Shown: positions 1 to 7,420, counted from the stretch's first letter. The stretch: 7,880 nt of DNA from Pseudomonadota bacterium (GCA_021793875.1 JAJYRX010000065.1:1-7880), one strand, 5' to 3'. Notes: generated by a model not told the origin, from the sequence alone. Translations and numbers: made by a program.

Positions 1-1383
1 AAAACCAAATGGAGGATGCACAAATGAGGTTTGCATATTTACTGCAAGTAGTATTCCGAACCAAACTAAATCAATACCTAACGTTTCGGCTGCCGGGCCT
101 AAAAGTGGAACAATAATAAACGCCAGTTCAAAAAAGTCTAGAAAAAAGGCAAGAAGAAACGTAAGGATACTAACTACTATCAAGAAACCCCACTCGCCAC
201 CTGGCATACTGGTCAGAAGGTTTTCAACCCATAAGTCACCGTTTATACCTCTAAAACTAAGGCTAAAGATTGTGGATCCAACCAATATGAATATCACAAA
301 GCAAGAAAGCTTAGTAGTGGTATCCATAGCCTGTTTTAATAAATCTATACTAAACCTTCTACGCACTACGGCCATAATAAGCGCACCAACTGCACCCATT
401 GCGCCGCCCTCGGTAGGAGTTGCTAACCCAATGAATATTGTTCCTAACACCAAGAATATAAGGAACAAAGGCGGTATCATTACAAAAACGACCCTTTCAG
501 CTATGGGAGAAAGCAGATTTAAGTTTAATGTTTTGTTCCCAGCTGCCATTAAGAAAGCAGCAATACCCCATATTAAAAGCGTTACTACAACTCTTTCATC
601 AACCGGAATATTTGTATGACTGGCAAAGTACTGACTAGTACCTATACCGGCCACTGTGGCTGCAATAAGAGTCACCATTAGTAATGATGTAAGACCCCTT
701 CCTCCATCGGACTTTTCATATATGCGAGCTTCTTGTGGCAATGCAGGAGCAGCAGAGGGTCGAATAAACGAGAGTAAAACCACGTAACCTATATAACTAC
801 CCGCCAATAACATGCCTGGTATCATGGCTCCACGATACATGTCTCCTATGGAACGGCCAAGCTGATCAGCTAATATGATAAGAACAAGAGAAGGCGGTAT
901 TATTTGTGACAGGGTACCGGAAGCAGCTATTACACCAGTCGCAAGTCGTCTGTCATAACCGTAGCGCAGCATTATTGGCAGTGAAATTAGCCCCATTGAT
1001 ATAACTGATGCTGAAACCACGCCTGTTGTTGCGGCCAACATAGCACCAACTATTACAACAGCAATTGCCAGGCCTCCGCGCAATGGACCAAACAACTGAC
1101 CTATGGTGTCAAGTAGATCTTCTGCCATTCCAGAACGCTCTAGAATTAGGCCCATAAACGTAAAAAATGGCACGGCTAGTAATGTATCGTTAGCGACTAT
1201 TCCGTAAATTCGCTGGGGCAGCGCTTGGAATAATGCGGGTTGCATAAGGTTTAGCTCTATGGCAACCAGTCCATACAGAATTCCGGTTGCGGCAAGAGTA
1301 AAAGCAACTGGGAAACCTAAAAGTAAAAATAGAATTAGGTTCCCAAACATTATTGGGGCCAAATTATCTACAACAAACTCCAT
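1..1383 (-). CDS. dctM: TRAP transporter large permease, DctM/FcbT3 type (C-terminus cut by window edge)
   Basis: Large membrane subunit of a tripartite ATP-independent periplasmic transporter, which in this family drives substrate uptake with an ion gradient at the inner membrane. I translated the minus strand from the ATG at 1383: the frame stays open for 461 codons to base 1, so the 3' end lies outside. The protein is almost entirely hydrophobic helices. Family signatures include SGTLSQIIPPSLVLIILAD (residues about 155-173), TPTEGGAMGAVGAL (332-345), DFFELAFIIVPLL (426-438) and QTSFVHPPFGF (451-461). The last two are typical of the large-permease subgroup linked to alpha-keto acid, mannitol or chloroaromatic transport (TakP/FcbT); the actual substrate cannot be read from the permease. 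A polar loop at about 218-230 separates two halves. Relatives continue a few tens of residues past this point, so little is missing. It starts 6 nt after the dctQ stop with a good ribosome binding site, so the two are co-translated. Confidence 0.95.
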   Translation of the reverse strand, partial: MEFVVDNLAPIMFGNLILFLLLGFPVAFTLAATGILYGLVAIELNLMQPALFQALPQRIYGIVANDTLLAVPFFTFMGLILERSGMAEDLLDTIGQLFGPLRGGLAIAVVIVGAMLAATTGVVSASVISMGLISLPIMLRYGYDRRLATGVIAASGTLSQIIPPSLVLIILADQLGRSIGDMYRGAMIPGMLLAGSYIGYVVLLSFIRPSAAPALPQEARIYEKSDGGRGLTSLLMVTLIAATVAGIGTSQYFASHTNIPVDERVVVTLLIWGIAAFLMAAGNKTLNLNLLSPIAERVVFVMIPPLFLIFLVLGTIFIGLATPTEGGAMGAVGALIMAVVRRRFSIDLLKQAMDTTTKLSCFVIFILVGSTIFSLSFRGINGDLWVENLLTSMPGGEWGFLIVVSILTFLLAFFLDFFELAFIIVPLLGPAAETLGIDLVWFGILLAVNMQTSFVHPPFGF

Positions 1384-1389
1384 TGCTTT

Positions 1390-1998
1390 TTACCTCTTGC
1401 TATTAGTATTGTTATCGTGCACTGAGTATTTAAGTATTTCTTGAGCTAATGCTTCTTCTGAACTCGGCTCTTCAGAACGAGCAAGAGGATCTGGAGCATC
1501 ACCGGCCAAATAAGCTATGCACTTTATTAGGTGGGAAACACCAGAAAGCAATAATATGCCAAAACCAACCGGCAGCAGAAGCTTAACTGGCCAACGTATT
1601 AAACCACCGGTGTTAGAGGATGCCTCCATAAACACCCATGATTTATAGAAAAATGGTATGGAAAGCCAGAAAACTAGGGCAAATGCTGGAAACAGGAAAA
1701 AAACAACACCAATAATTTCAATTATTATTTGCGCTCGTCTGGGCAGCATTTGTGAAACAACATCTACTCTTACATGTTCATTTTTAAGAAAAGTGTACCC
1801 CGAGGCTAATAAAAATATTGCGCCAAATAGGTACCATTGCAACTCAAGCCAGGCATTAGAGCTCATATGCAATAATTTACGTGATACCGCATTGGTAGCG
1901 CTAACAACAACGACAATCAGCGTTAACCATATAATGTATCGCCCTATAAGTTTATTCAGGCCATCTATTACGCGTGATATTTTTAGTAAGAAATTCAT
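1390..1998 (-). CDS. dctQ: TRAP transporter small permease, DctQ/FcbT2 type
   Basis: Small membrane subunit of the TRAP transporter, which pairs with the DctM-type subunit encoded immediately downstream. The 202-residue product has four clear hydrophobic segments at about 21-38, 52-71, 88-115 and 139-165, the usual DctQ topology. Recognisable family stretches are LELQWYLFGAIFLLASGYTF (51-70), followed by LKNEHVRVDV, and GGLIRWPVKLLLPVGF (131-146). These place it in the same TakP/FcbT-like subgroup as the large subunit. The C-terminus (about 168-202) is hydrophilic, acidic and Ser/Glu-rich, and looks variable rather than conserved. No good Shine-Dalgarno sequence lies before the ATG at 1998, and an 89-nt gap separates it from truA, so it may have its own promoter. 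The periplasmic binding protein normally encoded beside such permeases is not upstream; it may lie beyond the left edge. Confidence 0.94.
   Translation of the reverse strand: MNFLLKISRVIDGLNKLIGRYIIWLTLIVVVVSATNAVSRKLLHMSSNAWLELQWYLFGAIFLLASGYTFLKNEHVRVDVVSQMLPRRAQIIIEIIGVVFFLFPAFALVFWLSIPFFYKSWVFMEASSNTGGLIRWPVKLLLPVGFGILLLSGVSHLIKCIAYLAGDAPDPLARSEEPSSEEALAQEILKYSVHDNNTNSKR
1392..1397 (-). promoter_or_regulatory. Shine-Dalgarno site of dctM, overlapping the dctQ stop
   Basis: AGAGGT reads on the minus strand 8 nt before the ATG at 1383. Its last base is the first base of the dctQ TAA stop (1390-1392). This supports the chosen dctM start and suggests translational coupling of the two permease subunits. 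Confidence 0.75.
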
Positions 1999-2046
1999 TT
2001 CAGTAAGTAAAGAATGTATGCACTTTGATTCTACCCTATTAAGCTT

Positions 2047-2077
2047 ATTAGTACATTTAGTAAAGGCCCTTACTAAT
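2047..2077. repeat. Overlapping short inverted repeats in the truA-dctQ gap
   Basis: TTAGTAA (2057-2063) and TTACTAA (2070-2076) form a perfect 7-bp inverted repeat around a 6-nt loop. The right arm can instead pair with ATTAGTA at 2047-2053 (TACTAAT, 2071-2077), giving a second 7-bp hairpin that excludes the first. The hairpins are AT-rich and have no T-run after them on either strand, so they do not look like an intrinsic terminator. They could be an operator or a transcript structure ahead of the TRAP genes. A weak -10-like TAGAAT lies at 2028-2033 on the minus strand, without a convincing -35. Confidence 0.35.
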
Positions 2078-2087
2078 ACTGTAAATA

Positions 2088-2888
2088 TTACGCTTTTATG
2101 CCAGTCAGTTCATATAGTAAATTCCATGAGTCTGAACTAAATGGCAGATTAAACTCATCGTAAGTGGCTGCAATCATATATAGTCCAGCCGGCGAAAATG
2201 TTGCAGATGATGCGCTACGATTTCCGCTTTCTAACACCTCTTTTATCCACTCCGGTTCAAACCTGTTCAACCCAATATCAACAAGAGCACCAACTATATT
2301 ACGTATCATATGATGCAAAAAAGCATTTGCATGAAATGTTATAAACACATACGGATTGGAATGTCTTATAGATATATCGTGAACGATACGTATAGGGCTT
2401 TTAGCTTGGCATTGTGATGATCTAAACGCGCTGAAATCGTGTTCCCCCAGCAGAAATTTGCTTGATTTCATCATCGCATTAATATCTAGGGGTTTAAAAA
2501 CCGTACCCGCAGTATTAATATGGAATGGACTACGCACACCGTGATTGCGTAACACATATAGGTACTTTCTAGATTTGGCACTAAACCTTGCATGAAAATC
2601 GTCTGATACTCTACATGCCCAGGAAACTCTGATATCTGGTGGAAGTAAAGCGTTTAACCCTTTGACCCAAGCATTGTTAGTCCTCTCTTTTAAGGTATCA
2701 AGATGAACAACCTGACATAAGGCATGAACACCCGCATCGGTACGACCGGCACAAACAGTCGCCACTTCTTCATTAAGAAACTGGTGTAAACTGCTTTCAA
2801 GACACTCTTGAACCGTTGGCACATTGGGTTGTATTTGCCAACCATTGTAAGCACTGCCTTTGTAACTTAGACCTAAAGCTATGCGCAT
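2088..2888 (-). CDS. truA: tRNA pseudouridine(38-40) synthase TruA
   Basis: Converts uridines 38-40 in the anticodon stem-loop of many tRNAs to pseudouridine, in the cytoplasm. The 266-residue length fits the family (about 270 in E. coli). The N-terminal half has the typical LSYKGSAYNGWQIQ opening (7-20) and the catalytic motif GRTDAGVHA, in which Asp51 is the expected nucleophile. Further conserved stretches are FHARFSAKSRKYLYVL, which ends near residue 112, and FLHHMIRNIVGALVDIG in the C-terminal half. The ATG at 2888 is the only sensible start, since an in-frame stop lies five codons upstream at 2901-2903. No Shine-Dalgarno sequence is visible in the 17-nt gap after fimV, so translation probably relies on readthrough or coupling from the upstream gene. 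The fimV-truA adjacency is standard in Beta- and Gammaproteobacteria. What follows is not: trpF is expected in many relatives, but TRAP genes are found here. Confidence 0.97.
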   Translation of the reverse strand: MRIALGLSYKGSAYNGWQIQPNVPTVQECLESSLHQFLNEEVATVCAGRTDAGVHALCQVVHLDTLKERTNNAWVKGLNALLPPDIRVSWACRVSDDFHARFSAKSRKYLYVLRNHGVRSPFHINTAGTVFKPLDINAMMKSSKFLLGEHDFSAFRSSQCQAKSPIRIVHDISIRHSNPYVFITFHANAFLHHMIRNIVGALVDIGLNRFEPEWIKEVLESGNRSASSATFSPAGLYMIAATYDEFNLPFSSDSWNLLYELTGIKA

Positions 2889-2905
2889 GCAAATGGATGT
2901 TTAGT

Positions 2906-4504
2906 TTAGTGCTTATCTGAGCTAGAATCACCAATTACCGGATCTTGTAAATCAAGATTAATTTTATTTAACTTCTCTTGTACCATTTCGGGTGTAACCG
3001 CGGTTTTAGCCTGGTCTGCTCTTCTAGCAGCTCGTGTTAACAGGATAACAATAATAAATAACAGAAACCCTATTATGGATAATGCAACTTCTTTGAAGTA
3101 TTTATCTATCCAAGACACAGATACGTTTTCAGCTACTGCCACATCAGGCACATTACTGTTATTAGCATTTGATTGAGCGTCAGACGCTGCTGTTTCAACG
3201 TCAATTTGAGCATCAATAGATTGTGCTGCATCCTGCTTGGATGTTTCATCGTCCATGCCTGTTGCTTCTGCAACAGCTGATGCAACCTCAGTTAGCGAAT
3301 CCTTAATACCCTTTGCCCCATCTATAACTACATCCTTAGCAGCTTCCCCTTGAGACTGTAGTGCATGATTAAGTTTTTTTACGTTTTCCTCAAGTTGAGA
3401 TACTCGCTGCTCTGCCTCTTCAATTGCTTTTTGAGCCGCTACAGCATCGTCGGATTGAACTAGTGTTTCACTATTAACTGACGCGGCGTGAGCATTCGAT
3501 GCTATACCGTTTCCTGAAGCAACAGAATCCTTGGGCTGCACCTCACTTGACGAAACAGGCGCTCCGTTGGGCTCTACAGCACTGCTAAGACGAAGCTGAT
3601 CCTCAGAGTCAGCTATATTAGGTAAATTGGAGTCAGATTTTTCTTTGTCACCTATTGTTTCACTAGATTGTGATACAAGGTTGGCATTTATTGGCTTGGA
3701 AGAAGAGTTGGCCTGCTGGTCACCATGCTTAATTTGCTCAAATGCCATCATTTGCTGATGGTATATCTTTCTAGCCTCACTATCTGATATTGATTTAATT
3801 GCATCTGTACTTGGTATGTTAAGCCTTTCACCGGCCTTGATAAGGTTTAAATTATCATGAATAAAGGCGTGAGGGTTAGCCCTTTGCAGCGCTATCATCA
3901 TTTGATAGATAGAAACATTTCCTACTACATAGCGCTTAGCCAGGGAAAACATGGTGTCACCCTTTTTTATTTGTACAACCTGGCCAGTTAAAGATTCTGT
4001 TTGCTCGGAAGAGATATTGTTTTGATTTTTTTGCGTGAAATTGGTGGATGCACTAGGCAATTGAGCTGTATGGCCCTTTGACTGAGCAATTAAACTTACC
4101 TGGTAACGCTGAGTTCCAGATGATGTTTTTATATCTAATAATAAGTCTGCAATCGGATCACTAAACACATGGTTAGAAGTTATGCGCAAAACATAGGTTC
4201 CAGCTATAACCCCTTCAGTAAGCAATCCAGATATACTGCTTAACGGGACTGGCGGCTTTAACCCAGCAGATTTCCAGTCGGATTCAGCAGCCGCTACAAC
4301 CTGTAGGCTATCAGCCTCGGCCTGGTTAATTTCTGTGATAGGAATATTTATTGTTAGCGGATTGCCCGGTTCAGATAATAACCTGGAATGACCCAATTTT
4401 AGAGCATGTGCTGGAATAGTAAACCCACCAGCCAAAACTATAGAACCAAGAATAACTATATATTTGCGAGCCATGTTAGGCTTATGGCTGTGGGCTGTGT
4501 TCAT
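2906..4504 (-). CDS. fimV: FimV-like LysM membrane protein, short form without cytoplasmic TPR domain
   Basis: FimV proteins are inner-membrane, peptidoglycan-binding polar organisers linked to type IV pili, type II secretion and twitching in Pseudomonas and Neisseria relatives. With the ATG at 4504 the product is 532 residues. It has a signal peptide (hydrophobic core about 15-32, cleavage after AHA near 34), then a beta-rich FimV N-terminal domain (about 35-142, starting LKLGHSRLLSEPGNPL). A LysM domain follows (about 173-233, with VQIKKGDTMFSLAKRY and NLIKAGERLNIPS), then a low-complexity Ser/Asn/Gln/Ala-rich region and a short coiled coil (about 360-386). A single membrane helix (about 473-490) ends in positive residues. 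Only some 40 residues follow, where classical FimV (roughly 900 residues) has a long acidic TPR region. A GTG at 4516 would add four residues, but it lies inside the Shine-Dalgarno sequence of the ATG. Identity rests on domain order and the asd-fimV-truA context. Confidence 0.85.
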   Translation of the reverse strand: MNTAHSHKPNMARKYIVILGSIVLAGGFTIPAHALKLGHSRLLSEPGNPLTINIPITEINQAEADSLQVVAAAESDWKSAGLKPPVPLSSISGLLTEGVIAGTYVLRITSNHVFSDPIADLLLDIKTSSGTQRYQVSLIAQSKGHTAQLPSASTNFTQKNQNNISSEQTESLTGQVVQIKKGDTMFSLAKRYVVGNVSIYQMMIALQRANPHAFIHDNLNLIKAGERLNIPSTDAIKSISDSEARKIYHQQMMAFEQIKHGDQQANSSSKPINANLVSQSSETIGDKEKSDSNLPNIADSEDQLRLSSAVEPNGAPVSSSEVQPKDSVASGNGIASNAHAASVNSETLVQSDDAVAAQKAIEEAEQRVSQLEENVKKLNHALQSQGEAAKDVVIDGAKGIKDSLTEVASAVAEATGMDDETSKQDAAQSIDAQIDVETAASDAQSNANNSNVPDVAVAENVSVSWIDKYFKEVALSIIGFLLFIIVILLTRAARRADQAKTAVTPEMVQEKLNKINLDLQDPVIGDSSSDKH

Positions 4505-4505
4505 G

Positions 4506-5636
4506 TTATAGCTCACCTAAAACAATACGTAACATACGTCGGATGGGTTCCGCAGCACCCCATAACAACTGATCACCAACTGTAAATGCGCTTAAATATT
4601 CCGGACCCATAGTCATTTTACGTAAACGACCAACGGGTATATCCATAGTTCCAGTTACTGCAACTGGCGTAAGATTAGACATAGTAGCTTCGCGATCATT
4701 AGGTACAACCTTGGCCCAAGCAGAACCTTCTTTAATGATATCGACTATTTCATCTATTGGAAGATTGCGTCTAAGCTTAATAGTTAAAGCCTGACTATGG
4801 CTACGCATAGCGCCAATTCTTACACATAAACCATCAATAGGAATTGCTTGCTTATTGAAGCCAGGCCCTCTACCTAAGATACGATTAGTTTCTACGCTAC
4901 CTTTCCACTCTTCACGAGAAACCCCGTTATCTAGTTGAGAATCAATCCAAGGTATTAGATTACCTGCCAAAGGAACACCAAAATTTTCTTGTGGTAACGA
5001 AGGATCTTGCTGAGCAGCCAACACACCACGATCAATTTCTAATATGGCTGAGGCCGGGTCATCTAGTAGGTTAGACACAGCTTTATTGATTAAGCCAAAC
5101 TGTGTTAGAAGCTCACGCATATGTTGTGCGCCTCCACCAGAAGCAGCCTGATAAGTCATGCTACTCATCCACTCTATGTGGTCATGCACAAATAAGCCAC
5201 CAATACCCATTAACATACAGCTTACAGTACAGTTTCCACCAACAAAGGCTTTAATGCCTTTCTTAATGCCATCATCTAGAACCTCACGATTTATTGGATC
5301 TAGTGCTATAAGGGCATCGTTGTCCATTCGTAAGGTACTGGCAGCGTCTATCCAGATGCCATTCCAACCTGCATCGCGTAACTTTGGATAAACCCTTTCC
5401 GTATAACTACCTCCTTGAGCAGTAAGAATTATTGGTAGCTTCTTTAAGGTTTCTATATCGTACGCATCTTGCAATGGGCCTGACCCATCAGCCCAATCTG
5501 GAGATGCACCACCTGCGTTGCTAGTTGAAAAAAACACTGGCTGGAATAAGGAAAAATCACCCTCTTCTCGCATGCGTTGCATTAACACGGAACCTACCAT
5601 GCCACGCCAACCTACTAGACCAACTGTTTGGCTCAT
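4506..5636 (-). CDS. asd: Aspartate-semialdehyde dehydrogenase
   Basis: Reduces aspartyl phosphate to aspartate semialdehyde with NADPH, the branch-point step for diaminopimelate/lysine, threonine and methionine, in the cytoplasm. The 376-residue product matches the Gram-negative (E. coli-like) branch in length. It opens with the nucleotide-binding loop VGWRGMVGSVLMQRM (8-22). FFSTSNAGG (35-43) belongs to the cofactor-binding half. GGNCTVS (133-139) holds the catalytic Cys136. ASGGGAQHMREL (165-176) lies in the catalytic domain. RIGAMRSH (273-280) supplies the substrate-binding Arg273 and the general acid/base His280. All key residues are intact. The ATG at 5636 has an AGGT ribosome binding site 5 nt upstream. 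It sits 32 nt after leuB and one base before the fimV-like gene, which is the usual leuB-asd-fimV order. No dedicated promoter is evident in the short gap. Confidence 0.98.
   Translation of the reverse strand: MSQTVGLVGWRGMVGSVLMQRMREEGDFSLFQPVFFSTSNAGGASPDWADGSGPLQDAYDIETLKKLPIILTAQGGSYTERVYPKLRDAGWNGIWIDAASTLRMDNDALIALDPINREVLDDGIKKGIKAFVGGNCTVSCMLMGIGGLFVHDHIEWMSSMTYQAASGGGAQHMRELLTQFGLINKAVSNLLDDPASAILEIDRGVLAAQQDPSLPQENFGVPLAGNLIPWIDSQLDNGVSREEWKGSVETNRILGRGPGFNKQAIPIDGLCVRIGAMRSHSQALTIKLRRNLPIDEIVDIIKEGSAWAKVVPNDREATMSNLTPVAVTGTMDIPVGRLRKMTMGPEYLSAFTVGDQLLWGAAEPIRRMLRIVLGEL
4513..4518 (-). promoter_or_regulatory. Shine-Dalgarno site that sets the fimV start
   Basis: AGGTGA lies on the minus strand 8 nt before the ATG at 4504 and inside the last codons of asd. 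It favours this ATG over the in-frame GTG at 4516, which overlaps the site itself. It also beats the downstream in-frame ATG at 4474, which has no ribosome binding site. The asd TAA (4506-4508) and the fimV ATG are one base apart, so the two genes are probably translationally coupled. Confidence 0.7.
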
Positions 5637-5641
5637 GATTA

Positions 5642-5645
5642 ACCT
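5642..5645 (-). promoter_or_regulatory. Shine-Dalgarno site of asd
   Basis: AGGT (extended as TAGGT) precedes the asd ATG by 5 nt in the leuB-asd gap and supports the start at 5636. The same 32-nt gap holds the AT palindrome TTTAATTAAA (5651-5660), which is too short and AT-rich to be called a terminator. Confidence 0.55.
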
Positions 5646-5668
5646 ACTTGTTTAATTAAAGTTTCTAA

Positions 5669-6745
5669 TTAGTTTAATGCTTTCAGTATGGCATCACCCA
5701 TTTCTGATGTTGACACCTTTATTGTACCTTCTTGATAAAGGTCTGGTGTACGATAACCCTGCCTTAACACACTAGATACAGCGCTCTCTACCTTATCGGC
5801 CAGCGGTGACATGTCAAGAGAATAACGTAACAACATAGCAACGGAAAGAATCATCGCCAGTGGATTAGCAACACCTTTACCTGCAATATCGGGGGCAGAT
5901 CCGTGTATAGGCTCATATAAACCTTGTTTAGAGGCATTTAATGATGCTGACGGCAACATTCCAATTGAACCAGTAAGCATAGCTGCAGCATCAGACAAAA
6001 TATCACCGAACAGATTTCCGGTAACTATAACGTCAAACTCTTTGGGCGCTCTAACCAGTTGCATAGCAGCATTGTCCACATACATATGAGTAAGTTCGAC
6101 ATCGGGATATTCTTTTGCGACCTCTGTAACAATATCCCTCCAAAACTGCGATGTTTCCAAAACATTAGCTTTATCTACATTACACAGTTTTTTATTACGT
6201 TTCTTAGCAGCTTGAAATGCCACATGAGCGATGCGTCTTACCTCTGATTCCGCATAATGCATGGTATCAAAACCCTGCATCTCACCTTTAAAAGGGCCTT
6301 CATCTAGGACCCTTACACCACGGGGCTGACCGAAGTATATATCGCCAGTTAGTTCACGCATAATGAGAATATCAAGACCCGCGACAAGATCGGGTTTTAA
6401 TGAAGAGGCATGTGCCAACTCGGGAAAAAGAATTGCAGGTCTGAAGTTGGCAAACAAACCTAGATGCTTGCGTAGGCCTAAAATAGCTTGCTCAGGACGC
6501 AAGTCTCGCTCAAGAGAATCGTACTTCCAGTCACCAACCGCTCCAAACAATATTGCATCTGAATTTTTTGCCAGCTCAAGCGTCTTTTCTGGCAATGGAT
6601 GACCATGTTTGTCGTAGGCTGCGCCACCAACCATTGCTGTTTCTGTATCTATGTCTACTGGAAGCGCACTTAGTACCCTTTTGGCCTGTTCAATAATTTC
6701 TGGTCCTATTCCATCGCCGGGTAATATTGCTATCTTTTTAGTCAT
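5669..6745 (-). CDS. leuB: 3-isopropylmalate dehydrogenase
   Basis: Oxidises and decarboxylates (2R,3S)-3-isopropylmalate to 2-oxoisocaproate with NAD+, the third step of leucine synthesis. It acts in the cytoplasm, normally as a homodimer. The 358-residue length is normal. Visible elements are LPGDGIGPEI (8-17), the substrate arginines Arg92, Arg102 and Arg130, and Tyr137 in YFGQPRG. Lys192 (VDKANVLETS) and Asp224 (VDNAAMQL) supply the catalytic residues of the partner subunit. Asp248 and Asp252 in GDILSD bind the divalent metal. HGSAPDIAGKG (281-291) is the NAD-binding loop. Wording such as FGAVGDWKYDSLERDLRPEQ and AKEYPDVELTHMYVDNAAMQ is very like Burkholderiales LeuB. Only a weak AAGA-type ribosome binding site precedes the ATG at 6745. 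The gene lies 30 nt after leuD. Confidence 0.98.
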   Translation of the reverse strand: MTKKIAILPGDGIGPEIIEQAKRVLSALPVDIDTETAMVGGAAYDKHGHPLPEKTLELAKNSDAILFGAVGDWKYDSLERDLRPEQAILGLRKHLGLFANFRPAILFPELAHASSLKPDLVAGLDILIMRELTGDIYFGQPRGVRVLDEGPFKGEMQGFDTMHYAESEVRRIAHVAFQAAKKRNKKLCNVDKANVLETSQFWRDIVTEVAKEYPDVELTHMYVDNAAMQLVRAPKEFDVIVTGNLFGDILSDAAAMLTGSIGMLPSASLNASKQGLYEPIHGSAPDIAGKGVANPLAMILSVAMLLRYSLDMSPLADKVESAVSSVLRQGYRTPDLYQEGTIKVSTSEMGDAILKALN

Positions 6746-6775
6746 TAATATTTCTTTTAAAAAAATTTGGTTGTA

Positions 6776-7420
6776 CTAATGCTGAGCTATAAGCCAAGGG
6801 TGTTCCGCCAGCCTTTTAGCTTCAAACTCGCGTATTTTCTCTGCACTTTCAAGTGTCTGACCAATTTCATCTAACCCATTAATAAGCTTGTGCTTGCGTG
6901 ACTCGTCAATATCAAAGTGGAACTCGTTATGATCAGCGGTAACAACTACTTGACGGTGCAGGTCGATAAAGAGCGAATATCCAGGAAACGCCTTAACATC
7001 GTCAAACAGCTTAGCAACCTTACTTTCAGGTAGAACAATAGGCAGCAGACCATTTTTAAAACTATTATTGAAGAATATATCTGCAAAAGATGGCGCAATA
7101 ATTGCTCTAAAACCATATTGAAGCAAAGCCCATGGAGCATGCTCTCTACTTGATCCGCAACCAAAGTTACGTCTAGTTAATAATATAGACGCACCCTTAT
7201 ACCTTTCCTGATTCAATACAAAATCTGGGTTAAGAGGTCTTGTAGAGTTATCCATCCCGGGCTCACCATGATCTAGATAACGCAACTCATCAAAGAGGTT
7301 GGGACCAAACCCTGTACGCTTTATAGACTTAAGAAACTGCTTGGGAATTATGAGATCAGTGTCAACATTCTCACGATCTAATGGTGCAACTAATCCTTTA
7401 TGTGTAGTAAATGCTTGCAT
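6776..7420 (-). CDS. leuD: 3-isopropylmalate dehydratase small subunit
   Basis: Small (swivel-domain) subunit of isopropylmalate isomerase. Together with LeuC it converts 2-isopropylmalate to 3-isopropylmalate through isopropylmaleate in the cytoplasm. The product has 214 residues, the usual size in proteobacteria. Characteristic segments are DRENVDTDLIIPKQFLK (15-31), RRNFGCGSSREHAPWAL (83-99), whose GCGSSREHA loop contacts the substrate, and SFADIFFNNSFKNGLLPIVL, which follows soon after. The C-terminus is complete and ends in a TAG. It follows leuC by 11 nt, and an AGGGA ribosome binding site overlaps the leuC stop, which suggests coupled synthesis of the two subunits in a 1:1 complex. Confidence 0.98.
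   Translation of the reverse strand: MQAFTTHKGLVAPLDRENVDTDLIIPKQFLKSIKRTGFGPNLFDELRYLDHGEPGMDNSTRPLNPDFVLNQERYKGASILLTRRNFGCGSSREHAPWALLQYGFRAIIAPSFADIFFNNSFKNGLLPIVLPESKVAKLFDDVKAFPGYSLFIDLHRQVVVTADHNEFHFDIDESRKHKLINGLDEIGQTLESAEKIREFEAKRLAEHPWLIAQH

Noticed and set aside
272..619. Plus-strand open frame of 115 codons
   Set aside because: It is antisense to dctM, whose translation over the same bases shows clear TRAP family motifs. The plus-strand product has no recognisable domain.
2057..2076. Intrinsic terminator after truA
   Set aside because: The stem is 7 bp and AT-rich, and no run of T follows on either strand, so it does not meet the usual pattern.
1658..2140. Plus-strand open frame of 160 codons crossing dctQ, the gap and the end of truA
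   Set aside because: Most of it is the antisense of dctQ and truA, both well supported. The product looks like antisense translation of membrane helices and has no ribosome binding site I could support.
3120..3760. Low-complexity middle of the fimV-like gene as a frameshifted or foreign segment
   Set aside because: The frame is continuous, base composition resembles the neighbours, and Ser/Ala/Asn/Asp-rich linkers between LysM and membrane helix are normal for FimV proteins.
5651..5660. TTTAATTAAA palindrome between leuB and asd as an operator
   Set aside because: A 10-bp AT-only palindrome is expected by chance in DNA of this composition and nothing else supports a regulatory role.
6946..7164. 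Minus-strand open frame of 72 codons
   Set aside because: It lies wholly inside leuD in another frame, and the leuD frame carries all the conserved motifs.
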